Part shown: piece by piece, positions 1-7,982 of the stretch
Layout of the letters: each line of letters opens with the position of its first letter
Numbering within the stretch: the first letter of the stretch is position 1
Assembly (NCBI GenBank): GCA_934755305.1
Contig: CAKVLD010000007.1
Span: 1-64,000, forward strand
Length of the DNA stretch: 64,000 bases
Reading direction: 5' to 3'
Source: an uncultured Clostridium sp.
GTDB lineage: Bacteria > Bacillota > Clostridia > Clostridiales > Clostridiaceae
Program-made: the position numbers and the translations under genes
The notes under the pieces: model-generated
Told to the model about the DNA's origin: nothing
The model's database searches: none
Seen by the model: only the letters and a program-made list of their open reading frames with translations

Positions 1-527
1 TGCATAAATGCATTAACATTTTCATCATCATAGTTTAATTCATTAGCATGCTTTAAGTATGCTGACATACCTTTTAAGCCGTATATAATAAGCTCTCTTA
101 AGCTTCTTATATCCTCATTTTCAGTAACTAATACACCAACTTTAGTTGACTTTTCATCCATTTCATCCTTAGTAGTAGCTGTCCATAGAGCTGCTTCTGA
201 TAATTTTTCTTTATTAGATAACTTTTCTATTAATTCATTCTTTATTCTTAAAGTTTCTCCAACTCTTACATAGAATATTTCATCATCAAAGTTTGCATTT
301 GTTATTGTTGTAAATAAGTTAATAGTTATGTAATGATTAATCTCTGCAGCTACTTCTTTTCCTTCTGCTCTTAGTCTAGTAGTAACTTCTGATAATCCTT
401 TAGTTGTATATATTAAAAGATCTTGCATTCTAGCTAAATCTGGTGATTTACCACACACACCAAATTGTGTACATCCTGTACAACCCGCTGTTTCTTGACA
501 TTGGAAACAAAACATCTTATTTTCCAT
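1..527 (-). CDS. hcp: Hydroxylamine reductase / hybrid-cluster protein, partial (N-terminal 175 residues)
   Basis: The protein begins MENKMFCFQCQETAGC and continues with further cysteines (CTQFGVCG), the N-terminal iron-sulfur ligand pattern of the prismane or hybrid-cluster protein family. These cytoplasmic enzymes act on NO or hydroxylamine during nitrosative stress in anaerobes. The frame is open to the left edge of the window, so roughly the last two thirds of the protein are missing. The start at 527 is set by a GGAGGAATTAGGA ribosome binding site directly upstream. The gene stands alone here, transcribed leftwards out of the window, behind a promoter with a palindrome typical of HcpR control. 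The identification is secure; the rest of the enzyme cannot be checked. Confidence 0.95.
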   Translation of the reverse strand, partial: MENKMFCFQCQETAGCTGCTQFGVCGKSPDLARMQDLLIYTTKGLSEVTTRLRAEGKEVAAEINHYITINLFTTITNANFDDEIFYVRVGETLRIKNELIEKLSNKEKLSEAALWTATTKDEMDEKSTKVGVLVTENEDIRSLRELIIYGLKGMSAYLKHANELNYDDENVNAFM

Positions 528-568
528 TCCTAATTCCTCCATAAACTTCATAAATTCTTTATGAGTTT

Positions 569-611
569 ATTATAATTAAAAGAAAATATTAATTCTGTAA
601 CAATAGTTACA
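569..611 (-). promoter_or_regulatory. hcp promoter with HcpR-like operator
   Basis: A perfect inverted repeat, TGTAAC-N4-GTTACA, lies at 596-611. On the minus strand a TATAAT -10 hexamer follows at 574-569. If transcription starts near 562, the palindrome is centred close to -41.5, the usual place for an activator of the CRP/FNR family. GTAAC-N4-GTTAC is the site attributed to HcpR, the nitrosative-stress activator of hcp, in clostridia. The site is seen directly; the regulator is inferred. Confidence 0.6.
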
Positions 612-677
612 ATAAGAATACATTTAAGTTTTTTAATAAATTGCACACAACATTCATATTCATCTTTTTAAACTCAT

Positions 678-719
678 AAAAAAAGATGATTTATAAATTA
701 TTTATAAATCACCTTTTTC
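678..719 (-). terminator. Intrinsic terminator after ilvC
   Basis: On the minus strand an A+T-rich stem of about 17 base pairs (GGTGATTTATAAAT paired with ATTTATAAATCATC) is followed by a run of seven T. It begins just downstream of the ilvC stop codon. Confidence 0.85.
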
Positions 720-741
720 TATCTAAAATACAAAACTATAT

Positions 742-1764
742 CTAGTTATTTATTAATTTATCTTCACCATTCCAGCTATATAACTTACGAATCTCTTCAC
801 CAATAACTTCTGATGGATGTTCTGCTGCTTTCTTTCTCATAGCTCTAAAGTGTGCTTGACCACCAGCAGCTGACATGTCTAGTAAGAAATCTTTTGCAAA
901 TGTACCATCTTGAATATCTGAAAGTACTTTCTTCATTGCCTTCTTAGTATCTTCTGTTATAATCTTTGGTCCTGTAATATAATCTCCATATTCAGCAGTA
1001 TTTGAAATAGAATATCTCATTCCTTCAAATCCTGATTGATATATTAAATCAACTATTAATTTCATTTCATGAATACATTCAAAGTAAGCATTTCTTGGAT
1101 CATATCCTGCTTCTACTAATGTTTCAAATCCAGCTTGCATTAATGCACAAACACCACCACAAAGTACTGCTTGTTCACCAAACAAGTCAGTTTCAGTTTC
1201 TGTTCTAAATGTAGTTTCAAGAACACCAGCTCTTGCTCCACCAATTCCTAGAGAATAAGCTAATGCTAAATCTTGTGCATTTCCTGTTGCATCTTGTTCT
1301 ACAGCTATAAGACATGGAACACCTTTTCCTGCTTGATATTCACTTCTTACAGTATGTCCTGGTCCCTTAGGTGCAATCATTGTTACATCTACATCCTTAG
1401 GTGGTACGATTTGTCCAAAGTGAATTGCAAATCCATGAGCAAACATTAACATATTTCCTGCTTCTAGATTTGGTTCAATGTCTTTCTTATACATTGCAGC
1501 TTGTTTTTCATCATTTATAAGAATCATGATTATATCAGCTCTCTTAGCTGCTTCTGCTGCAGTATATACATTAAATCCTTGTTCTTCTGCTCTCTTCCAA
1601 GACTTGCTTCCTTCATATAAACCAATTATTACGTCACATCCAGAATCCTTTAAGTTTAATGCATGTGCATGTCCTTGGCTACCATAACCTATAATAGCTA
1701 TAGTCTTTCCTTGTAAGTAAGAAAGATTACAGTCCTCTTGATAAAATATTTTTGCATTTGCCAT
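742..1764 (-). CDS. ilvC: Ketol-acid reductoisomerase
   Basis: The enzyme converts acetolactate or acetohydroxybutyrate to the dihydroxy acid, the second common step of valine and isoleucine synthesis, with NADPH and two Mg2+. At 340 residues it is a class I (short) enzyme. The Rossmann motif GYGSQG is at residues 26-31, the conserved APKGPGHTVR segment at 131-140, and the metal ligands are probably Asp193 and Glu197 in ETDLFGEQ. The start at 1764 has a strong AGGAGG site. It is alone here, far from the other ilv genes at 32838-41261, with its own promoter and a stem-loop leader. Confidence is high. Confidence 0.97.
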   Translation of the reverse strand: MANAKIFYQEDCNLSYLQGKTIAIIGYGSQGHAHALNLKDSGCDVIIGLYEGSKSWKRAEEQGFNVYTAAEAAKRADIIMILINDEKQAAMYKKDIEPNLEAGNMLMFAHGFAIHFGQIVPPKDVDVTMIAPKGPGHTVRSEYQAGKGVPCLIAVEQDATGNAQDLALAYSLGIGGARAGVLETTFRTETETDLFGEQAVLCGGVCALMQAGFETLVEAGYDPRNAYFECIHEMKLIVDLIYQSGFEGMRYSISNTAEYGDYITGPKIITEDTKKAMKKVLSDIQDGTFAKDFLLDMSAAGGQAHFRAMRKKAAEHPSEVIGEEIRKLYSWNGEDKLINN

Positions 1765-1795
1765 TAATAAAACCTCCTATTGTATGCGTATATTA

Positions 1796-1826
1796 TTTAA
1801 TAGGACACTCCCCACATCCTATTAAA
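1796..1826 (-). promoter_or_regulatory. Stem-loop in the ilvC 5' leader
   Basis: A perfect 10-base-pair stem (TTTAATAGGA with TCCTATTAAA) with an 11-nt G-rich loop lies about 30 nt upstream of the ilvC start. No U tract follows, so it is not an obvious terminator. It may stabilise the transcript or bind something; its role is unknown. No T-box elements are seen here. Confidence 0.5.
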
Positions 1827-1867
1827 CTTAGAAACGCCTTTTATTTACTGCTTTGCCTTTATTTATA

Positions 1868-1896
1868 AGGATACACCATTTTACATTTTTATTCAA
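1868..1896 (-). promoter_or_regulatory. Probable ilvC promoter
   Basis: On the minus strand TTGAAT (1896-1891) and TATCCT (1873-1868) are spaced by 17 nt, giving a leader of about 95 nt before ilvC. The rest of this gap, 1900-2157, is A+T-rich sequence in which I see no gene. Confidence 0.5.
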
Positions 1897-2157
1897 GCAA
1901 TATGATTAATTTAATAATTTTTAGTTTTTAACTATATTTTATTAATAATATTATTTTTTCTTTAATATATTATCATACAAATTGTACATTTACTTGAAAT
2001 TTATTGCATTAGATTTCCCTTGAACTTTTATCTTCATAATTTTCTTTATGTGGTATTCTTAAATAACCCTACTCTTTGTTCCAATTAGTATTTTTAAAAA
2101 AGTATTTAGCATCTTTATTTAGTGATACTTTTTATAAGAAAGGAAAAATATTAAAAA

Positions 2158-2198
2158 TAAAAAAAGCCTTAAATTCCACAAAATTCAAGACTCTTTTA
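2158..2198 (-). terminator. Intrinsic terminator after the YdeI-like gene
   Basis: On the minus strand GUCUUGAAUU pairs with AAUUUAAGGC (ten pairs including G-U) and is followed by seven T, immediately after the stop at 2200. Confidence 0.75.
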
Positions 2199-2199
2199 C

Positions 2200-2658
2200 T
2201 TATAATCTAATTTTTTTCAAAAGATTATCTACAGCTTTATCTATTCTTTTTACTCTAGTTTCATCTTTTTTAGCACTAGTTATCCATTGATAGTATTTCT
2301 TCTTAGCTGAATAAGATAAACTCTCATAAAACTCTAAAGCTTCTTTATTCTTTTCCAATACTACCTTAAAATCTTCTGGCAAAGTTATTTCTCTAATTTC
2401 TTCATCCTTTTGGATTTCTACTTTTATTGTATCTCCTGCTTCTTTGCATATTTGTTTTCTTATTTCTTTTGTAATACCTATTATATAACACGGGAATCCC
2501 ATCTTCACTATAGAACCTCTATATTTAACATTATCAAAAGTTGCTACTACCTTCACTCTTTTACTTCCAAATTCTTTTTCTACATCAAAAGGAATTTCTA
2601 TATATGTTGCGTCTATGTCCGGATTCTTTTTTATTTCTGCCTCAAATTTATATAACAT
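2200..2658 (-). CDS. YdeI/OmpD-associated family protein with DUF1905-type N-terminus
   Basis: A 152-residue soluble protein. The N-terminal ~90 residues match the DUF1905 pattern (FEAEI, then a VKVVATFDNVKYRGSI strand pair and a GFPCYIIGITKEIR segment). The C-terminal part (PEDFKVVLEKNKEALEFYESLS, then KKYYQWITSAKKDETRVKRI) is the YdeI/OmpD-associated domain, linked in other bacteria to bacteriocin protection or stress. No catalytic residues are known for the family. It has its own GGAGGATATT site and its own terminator, so it is monocistronic. The family assignment is good; the function is not known. Confidence 0.8.
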   Translation of the reverse strand: MLYKFEAEIKKNPDIDATYIEIPFDVEKEFGSKRVKVVATFDNVKYRGSIVKMGFPCYIIGITKEIRKQICKEAGDTIKVEIQKDEEIREITLPEDFKVVLEKNKEALEFYESLSYSAKKKYYQWITSAKKDETRVKRIDKAVDNLLKKIRL

Positions 2659-2799
2659 AATATCCTCCGATTAATATTAACTTATGAATTTATTAATTCC
2701 AATTACTTCAACAATTATATCATAATTTTTAATGTTAAATTTATAGTTTTTCTTATTCATAAATTTAATTTCAAATCCATTTTGAGATATATACAAATT

Positions 2800-2844
2800 T
2801 AAAAAAGAAGGTTAGATACTTTATTTTTAAATATCTAACCTTCT
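2800..2844 (-). terminator. Intrinsic terminator after glmS
   Basis: A perfect 13-bp stem, AGAAGGTTAGATA (2806-2818) with TATCTAACCTTCT (2832-2844), is followed on the minus strand by a T run at 2806-2800. Confidence 0.9.
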
Positions 2845-2918
2845 AAACTTTTAATCAAACTTTATTTAAATTAATCAATCTTTTTTTAAAAAATCAATTT
2901 GTATTTCAATTTAAAACC

Positions 2919-4742
2919 CTATTCTACAGTTACTGACTTGGCAAGATTCCTTGGCTTATCTATATCAAAATCTTTTTCCTTAGCTGTATAGTAAGATAAT
3001 AACTGTAATGAAACAGCAGCAACTATTGGTGCAGCCATATTTAATATATTTGGTATTCTTATTACCTTATCAAATACAGATTCATCTATTTCATCACTTT
3101 CATAAGCAACACCTATAGTGTAAGCTCCTCTAGCCTTAACTTCTACTATATTACTTACCATTTTTTCTTTTAAGTTTGTTTGAGTTAATAAAGCAATAAC
3201 CTTAGTTCCTTCTTCAATTAGAGCTATTGGTCCATGTTTAAGTTCTCCACCAGCATATGCTTCTGAATGAATGTAAGTTATTTCTTTAAGCTTTAATGAT
3301 CCTTCTAAAGCTAAAGCATAATCTGCGCCTCTACCTAAGAAGAATACATCATTTTCCTTAGCTAATATTTTAGCTACCTCTTCAATTTCTTCTTTCTTAG
3401 ATAATACTTCTTCTATTTTTTCTGGTACTAATGTTAATGCATCTTGTAATTCTTTTTCTACATTTACATCTATAGTTCCCATAAGTTGACCAAAGTACAT
3501 ACCAATTAAGTTCATTACAACTACTTGAGTTGTGTAAGCCTTAGTTGAAGCTACTGCTATTTCTGGTCCTGCCATTGTATAAATAACATTGTCAGCTTCT
3601 CTTGAAATAGTACTTCCTACAACATTTGTTATAGCAACAGTTCTAGCTCCTGCCTTTTTGCAATCTCTTAAAACTGCTAATGTATCAGCTGTTTCTCCTG
3701 ATTGACTTACTGTAATTAATAATGTCTTATTAGTTACAAGTGGTTCTCTATATCTAAATTCTGATGCAATATCAACTTCTACTGGAATTTTAGCAAACTT
3801 TTCTATAGCTGCTTTACCCATAAGACCTGCATGATATGCAGTACCACAAGCTACTATATATACTCTATCTACATCTAAAAGATCTTCTTTAGTTAAATCA
3901 AATCCTTCAAAAGAAACTTTTCCATCTGTAATCTTTCCAGTTAAAGTATCTCTTATAGCCTTTGGTTGTTCATGTATTTCCTTCATCATAAATGAGTCAA
4001 ATCCACCCTTTTCAGCTGCATCTGCACTCCATGTTACATTATAAACTTCTTTATCTATTTTAGATCCATCAGCATTTAATAATTGTACTCCATCTCTATC
4101 AACTACTACGAATTCCTTATCTTCTAAAAGATATACATTTCTTGTATAACTTATTACAGCTGGAATATCAGAAGCAATAAATGTTTCATCTTCTCCTAAA
4201 CCTACTATTAATGGACTATCTTTTCTTACTGCTACTAATTTATCTGGTTCATCACCACAAACTACACCTATTGCATAGCTTCCTTCAAGTCTTTCAGTAG
4301 CTTTAACAACTGCCTTAAATAGATCTCCTTCATAATAGTAATGAACTAAGTTAGGTACCACTTCTGTATCTGTCTGTGATTTAAATTCATATCCTTGTTC
4401 CTTAAGCCATTTTCTAAGTTCTAAGTAATTTTCTATAATTCCATTGTGAACTACAGCTATATTTCCTTTCGAACTTCTATGTGGATGTGAATTAATATCT
4501 GATGGAGCTCCATGTGTAGCCCATCTAGTATGACCTATACCTACAGTCCCTTCTACAGGATTATTATCTAAATCATCACTTAAATTAGTAAGACGACCTT
4601 TATGCTTTACTACAGTAACATCTCCTTTATTTACAACTGCTACACCTGCTGAGTCATATCCTCTGTATTCAAGCTTTGATAATCCATCAACTAAAAAAGA
4701 TGTTGCCTTTCTTTTTCCTACATATCCAACTATTCCGCACAT
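2919..4742 (-). CDS. glmS: Glutamine--fructose-6-phosphate aminotransferase (isomerizing)
   Basis: GlmS makes glucosamine-6-phosphate from fructose-6-phosphate and glutamine, the first step towards UDP-GlcNAc and peptidoglycan. I place the start at 4742 so that the protein begins MCGIVGYVG: the N-terminal cysteine, exposed after Met removal, is the glutaminase nucleophile. An AAGGAAGG site lies a few bases upstream. A longer in-frame reading to 4766 would bury that cysteine and is rejected. The 607-residue protein has the class II amidotransferase domain (GHTRWATHG, then NSHPH and NGIIENY), two SIS domains (SQSGETADT and the LGRGADYALALEGSLKLKE region) and the usual C-terminus ending DKPRNLAKSVTVE. 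Expression is very probably controlled by the upstream glmS ribozyme. Confidence 0.98.
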   Translation of the reverse strand: MCGIVGYVGKRKATSFLVDGLSKLEYRGYDSAGVAVVNKGDVTVVKHKGRLTNLSDDLDNNPVEGTVGIGHTRWATHGAPSDINSHPHRSSKGNIAVVHNGIIENYLELRKWLKEQGYEFKSQTDTEVVPNLVHYYYEGDLFKAVVKATERLEGSYAIGVVCGDEPDKLVAVRKDSPLIVGLGEDETFIASDIPAVISYTRNVYLLEDKEFVVVDRDGVQLLNADGSKIDKEVYNVTWSADAAEKGGFDSFMMKEIHEQPKAIRDTLTGKITDGKVSFEGFDLTKEDLLDVDRVYIVACGTAYHAGLMGKAAIEKFAKIPVEVDIASEFRYREPLVTNKTLLITVSQSGETADTLAVLRDCKKAGARTVAITNVVGSTISREADNVIYTMAGPEIAVASTKAYTTQVVVMNLIGMYFGQLMGTIDVNVEKELQDALTLVPEKIEEVLSKKEEIEEVAKILAKENDVFFLGRGADYALALEGSLKLKEITYIHSEAYAGGELKHGPIALIEEGTKVIALLTQTNLKEKMVSNIVEVKARGAYTIGVAYESDEIDESVFDKVIRIPNILNMAAPIVAAVSLQLLSYYTAKEKDFDIDKPRNLAKSVTVE

Positions 4743-4867
4743 ATTATTTCTACCTTCCTTTTGCATAATTTATTTAATTTTAATAGTACCATCTTTAAAA
4801 CCTAGTCCTAGCAAAATAATTTTAGGTATAATAATCCTAGAAATCATAAGTTTTAAATGAAGGTTTT

Positions 4868-5196
4868 AACACCAGGCTGAATTTGTACCATAAATCACTT
4901 TATAGTTTTGCCAGCCGTTTACGGTAGTGCGATACCGTGGGGCACCCGCCGAAGAATTCGATACTCCCCATCCTCGTCAACTTAAGTGAGTCTCCAAATC
5001 TTTGATTTGGCTAGACGAACTTACTCGGCTGTGCCGAGTTTCCTTTTTCATCTCCAAATCTTTGATTTGGCTAGACGAACTTACTCAGCTGTGCTGAGTT
5101 TCCTTTTTTCTAATTCAAGTCTATGATTTGGTTTAAGCTAACTTACTCAGAGCTTGCCTAAATTTATTTATCTTCTTAACACTTAAGTTCTGGCGC
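4868..5196 (-). ncRNA. glmS self-cleaving ribozyme-riboswitch with enlarged P1 loop
   Basis: Read on the minus strand, the leader contains the cleavage-site consensus A|GCGCCAGAAC (G1 at 5196), the core GACGAGGATGGGG, then CGGCGGGTGCC, the GGTATCGCACTACC hairpin and the downstream P3/P4 region. These are the diagnostic elements of the glmS ribozyme, which cleaves when glucosamine-6-phosphate binds and so lowers glmS expression. P1 is perfectly paired: AACTTAAGTG (5189-5180) with CACTTAAGTT (4988-4979). Its loop is 191 nt long and filled with tandem repeats, much larger than the usual short P1 loop. The 3' boundary is approximate. Confidence 0.93.
4991..5151 (-). repeat. Tandem 60-nt structured repeats inside the glmS ribozyme P1 loop
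   Basis: Two nearly identical 60-nt units (4991-5050 and 5051-5110) are followed by a degenerate third (5111-about 5151). Each full unit can form two hairpins on the transcribed strand: CCAAATC-AAA-GATTTGG and ACTCGGC-ACA-GCCGAGT. Apart from the last few bases of the units, the only differences are two substitutions in the second hairpin. They turn ACTCGGC/GCCGAGT into ACTCAGC/GCTGAGT and keep the pairing, a compensatory change. Unit three keeps a weakened version. Confidence 0.9.
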
Positions 5197-5387
5197 TTTT
5201 AATGATTAATATTATCAACTTTAACTATTAAAAACACTTCCTTCCCTTTACATTTTTATACCTATAAGTCATTTTATCATATTTATTTAAATTGTCTATA
5301 ATATTATATTATTTTAAATCTTAAAAATTCCTTATGATAATATATAAAACAACATATTTATCATTCTTAGTATAAATCATTAGTTTA

Positions 5388-5633
5388 CTACCTATTCGAT
5401 ATTATTAATTTTTCTTTTTGTACTCTATTCAATTGCTTAATAGCATATTCTCTTTTCATAGCATCTATCTTATTATCAAATTCCTCAAAATAAACAAGTT
5501 CTAATGGACCTCTTCCTCTAGTATACTTAGCACCTTTTCCTTCAACATGAGCTTTAAACCTTTTTTCTAAGTCATTAGTCCAGCCTGTATATAAACTTCC
5601 ATCTCTACATCTTAAAATATACACATAATTCAT
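5388..5633 (-). CDS. GIY-YIG nuclease superfamily protein (YhbQ/UPF0213-like)
   Basis: An 81-residue single-domain protein. It has the YVYILRC...LYTGWT form of the GIY-YIG motif at residues 3-19, a conserved arginine in DLEKRFKAH (residue 25) and the catalytic metal-binding glutamate in REYAIKQL near residue 62. This is the usual size of the YhbQ/UPF0213 group, small proteins with GIY-YIG nuclease folds whose cellular role is poorly known. The start has a GAGGT site. It stands alone between the glmS leader and the small peptide gene. Confidence 0.88.
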   Translation of the reverse strand: MNYVYILRCRDGSLYTGWTNDLEKRFKAHVEGKGAKYTRGRGPLELVYFEEFDNKIDAMKREYAIKQLNRVQKEKLIISNR

Positions 5634-5698
5634 TTCTTTACCTCTTACTTATCCACAACTTATATTATATTTATCCTCAATATACTTTCTTATTATAT

Positions 5699-5726
5699 AA
5701 AAAAAAGAAGCCCAATGTGCTTCTTA
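5699..5726 (-). terminator. Intrinsic terminator after the 28-residue peptide gene
   Basis: On the minus strand AAGAAGC-ACATTGG-GCTTCTT is followed by a run of eight T. It lies 29 nt after the stop of the peptide gene at 5755. Confidence 0.85.
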
Positions 5727-5754
5727 TAACGAATTTTGTTCTTAATATTTATAC

Positions 5755-5841
5755 CTATTGTCTTTTCTTATTCCTAAGTCCAAAGCATATCCCTAAAACT
5801 GTACATAAAAATATTACTAATATACATATCAACTTCTCCAT
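5755..5841 (-). CDS. Small hydrophobic peptide, 28 residues
   Basis: An ATG at 5841 with a strong AAAGGAGCTGATTTT site opens a 28-codon frame. The product starts MEKLICILVIFLCTVLG and ends in a basic tail, LRNKKRQ. Residues 4-22 form one membrane span. A clean terminator follows, so this is a complete small transcription unit or the last gene of one; it lies 22 nt after the permease stop. Size and layout resemble type I toxins or small membrane regulators, but I recognise no family. An overlapping plus-strand reading frame here has no ribosome binding site and is discounted. Confidence 0.6.
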   Translation of the reverse strand: MEKLICILVIFLCTVLGICFGLRNKKRQ

Positions 5842-5863
5842 AAAATCAGCTCCTTTATCTTAT

Positions 5864-6979
5864 CTAATTCTCAAAAATAAGAATCTTTTCACTTTTAAAT
5901 AAATTAATTAACTTCCTTAAAACAAAAATAATAAATATTAGGTTACTAATTATAATTAAAACTAACTTTTTTATATCAAAAATCTCCAACATAGATATTT
6001 GTATCAAATCATAGAAATTTAAAACAGGTATACAATCAATGAAAATACTTGAAAATACATATGAAGCTAGATTTTTTATATCAATTCCAAAAAGGATTGA
6101 TAATGGAACAAATAAGACTAAAGGTGAGTATGCTAAATACATTTGCGCTTGCTTTGTACTTTTTGATATATACCCTAAAAGTAATTGAAACAAAGATATT
6201 ATTGAGCAAAAAATTACAACTTCAATAGTAACTAAAGGCAACTTATACAGCAAATTCATATCTACATCCAAAATGCATTGAAATAATATTACAAAAATCA
6301 AATATACAGGAATTAAAATGGCTAAAGTAAGTACTCCACAAGAACAAAAATTAGCAATCCACTTACCAATTATTATATCTATCTTCTTTATAGGAGTAGA
6401 TAATAGCACTTGAAGATTTCCTGTGCTTTTTTCGTTTACTGTTAAATAAAAAGAATTAACATTATTAAGTCTAAAACTTAATAATATTACTAAAAAAGCA
6501 CATATTACAGCCGTTAATTTTATTGTTATAGGCTTATAATTAGTAGCTACAGATATATCCTCTGAAGCTATTTCAATTTCATTACTAAACTTATCAAGTT
6601 GCAAGGTCTTTATTATATTTTCTTTTACTAAATTCATGTCATTCTTAGCATCAATATTATCTACACATGTAACTTTATTAATATTTTCATCCCAAAATAC
6701 TCCTAAACTACTTTTCTCTTTTTTTACATAATCATTTATTTTATCAGTATCCTCTATAAATTTAATATCATAACTTTCGTTATCATTAAACACTTCTTGT
6801 ATATATTTAGAATTAGTTACTATAACGTATTTTTCATTTTCATTTTCCATATTCCCATAAATCATTCCCATTACTGCAACCAATATTATCACAAAAAAAG
6901 GAAATACAATATTTATGGTAAGACTCTTTTTATCTCTTTTTAATTGCTTTAATTCTTTTAATGCTATTTTTTTAAACAT
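5864..6979 (-). CDS. ABC-2 type transporter permease
   Basis: A 371-residue membrane protein. One span lies near residues 22-42 (INIVFPFFVIILVAVMGMIY), then an external domain of about 120 residues, then five or so spans from residue 150 on, including the typical ABC-2 segment KSTGNLQVLLSTPIKK. This is the NatB/YhgE-like layout of ABC-2 exporter permeases. The start at 6979 overlaps the end of the adjacent ATPase gene by 8 nt, the usual coupling of such pairs. That ATPase is broken (see 6972-7443), so the permease may have no working partner at this locus. The substrate is unknown. Confidence 0.85.
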   Translation of the reverse strand: MFKKIALKELKQLKRDKKSLTINIVFPFFVIILVAVMGMIYGNMENENEKYVIVTNSKYIQEVFNDNESYDIKFIEDTDKINDYVKKEKSSLGVFWDENINKVTCVDNIDAKNDMNLVKENIIKTLQLDKFSNEIEIASEDISVATNYKPITIKLTAVICAFLVILLSFRLNNVNSFYLTVNEKSTGNLQVLLSTPIKKIDIIIGKWIANFCSCGVLTLAILIPVYLIFVILFQCILDVDMNLLYKLPLVTIEVVIFCSIISLFQLLLGYISKSTKQAQMYLAYSPLVLFVPLSILFGIDIKNLASYVFSSIFIDCIPVLNFYDLIQISMLEIFDIKKLVLIIISNLIFIIFVLRKLINLFKSEKILIFEN

Positions 6980-7443
6980 AAGCTTTCCCTTCTTTAATTT
7001 TTTGTATATTTACATATGCCTCTTCAAATGAATTAGCTTTATACTTAATTTTTAGCTTCTCTATATCAGTATCTTCATATACATTTCCTTTTTTCAAAAT
7101 AACAACCTTATCACATAAAGCTTCAATATCCTCAGCAACATGAGATGTTATTACTATAGTCTTATCTTTTAAACTTGATATATATTTTCTTATTAAATTT
7201 CTAGATACTATATCCAATCCACTTGTTGGTTCATCCATTAATACAATTTTAGGATCAGTAACCAAAGCCCTTATTATAGCTATCTTTTGCTTCATTCCTT
7301 TAGAATAAGTATTCACAAACTTATCTTCAAAATCCACTTCTAAATCTTCATACATCTTTTTACATCTTCATAATAGTTGATTTTCCTGCTCCATTATTGC
7401 CTAAAAGTCCACATGTTGTATTTTCCTCTATACAAAAGCTGTA
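6972..7443 (-). pseudogene. ABC transporter ATP-binding protein, truncated and internally deleted
   Basis: The intact 3' frame (7355-6972) carries the ABC signature YSKGMKQK, Walker B KIVLMDEPTSGLD and the switch histidine ITSHVAEDI, but no Walker A. A separate frame just upstream (7440-7371) encodes CGLLGNNGAGKSTIMKM, a clear Walker A, and then stops. The stretch that should join them, including the Q-loop and about 70 residues, is gone and the two parts are out of frame. The 5' end is also cut at about 7443, where sequence of an unrelated gene on the other strand begins. The gene is a decayed partner of the permease at 5864. Confidence 0.88.
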
Positions 7444-7541
7444 GATTTCAAGCAGACCATAGACTATCTGTTGACGGAATAGTAGGTAGAAATACTTAGA
7501 ATGAGTTGAGAGAACACACATTATATATACACATATAACAG
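7442..7541 (+). pseudogene. Remnant of a peptidoglycan-binding protein gene (C-terminal end)
   Basis: Read from 7443 the frame gives RFQADHRLSVDGIVGRNT, a TAG, then NELREHT. This aligns with residues 93-120 of the intact protein at 8240-8611 (QFQKDHGLANDGIVGRDTW). The conserved tryptophan codon TGG is TAG here, and everything before this domain is missing. A terminator nearly identical to that of the intact gene follows at 7543, showing that gene and terminator were duplicated together. Confidence 0.8.
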
Positions 7542-7542
7542 G

Positions 7543-7583
7543 AAAAGCATTTAGGACTTAAAAAGAAATCCTAAATGCTTTTT
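7543..7583 (+). terminator. Terminator of the first peptidoglycan-binding remnant
   Basis: AAAAGCATTTAGGA pairs with TCCTAAATGCTTTT. It is a sequence cousin of the terminator at 8635-8680. The U tract is short (five T). Confidence 0.7.
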
Positions 7584-7718
7584 AAATTACTTATTTTCAA
7601 TTTAATTTATAGAAACCAATCTTTTGACCTTTTTTATATATAATATCTATAATAATCTTATATTAACAATTATAGGGTATAATAAATTTTAAAAAATAAT
7701 ACTTCCATTATTAAAATT

Positions 7719-7967
7719 CTACTTATAATTATTCCAACAATTTTCAATAGACTTACATATCTTATTACATAAATCTATTCTTCCTATCAATTCTTCTACT
7801 CTATTAGGCTTTTTTACTGCTCCATTATTCTCTTCTATATATTCAAGTCCATTAACTTCTACATAATCTAACTTCATATTAAATTTATATGAAATTATAG
7901 GCCATTCTCCATCTGTAACTTTCTCTGTTGAATACTTATAATTCTCTATAACTCTTATATGTAGATT
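7719..7967 (-). pseudogene. 3' fragment of an unrecognised gene
   Basis: An open minus-strand frame of about 82 codons runs from an in-frame stop at 7970 to a stop at 7721-7719. It reads NLHIRVIENYKYSTEKV and later KPNRVEELIGRIDL with codon use typical of the genome. There is no start codon with a ribosome binding site, so it looks like the end of a gene whose 5' part was lost when the flanking peptidoglycan-binding copies were broken. I do not recognise the family. The A+T-rich stretches 7584-7718 and 8064-8239 show nothing further. Confidence 0.5.
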
Positions 7968-7982
7968 CTAGTCAATTATTTA

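Noticed and set aside
1765..1900. T-box or other riboswitch before ilvC
   Set aside because: No stem I motif, specifier or TGGNACC box is seen; only a simple hairpin.
4991..5151. Tandem repeats that could be taken for a short CRISPR array
   Set aside because: The units are contiguous with no unique spacers, and they lie inside the P1 loop of a glmS ribozyme; no cas genes are present.
5717..5902. Plus-strand reading frame of 61 codons
   Set aside because: It has no ribosome binding site, overlaps the permease end and a terminator, and the minus strand holds a better small gene.
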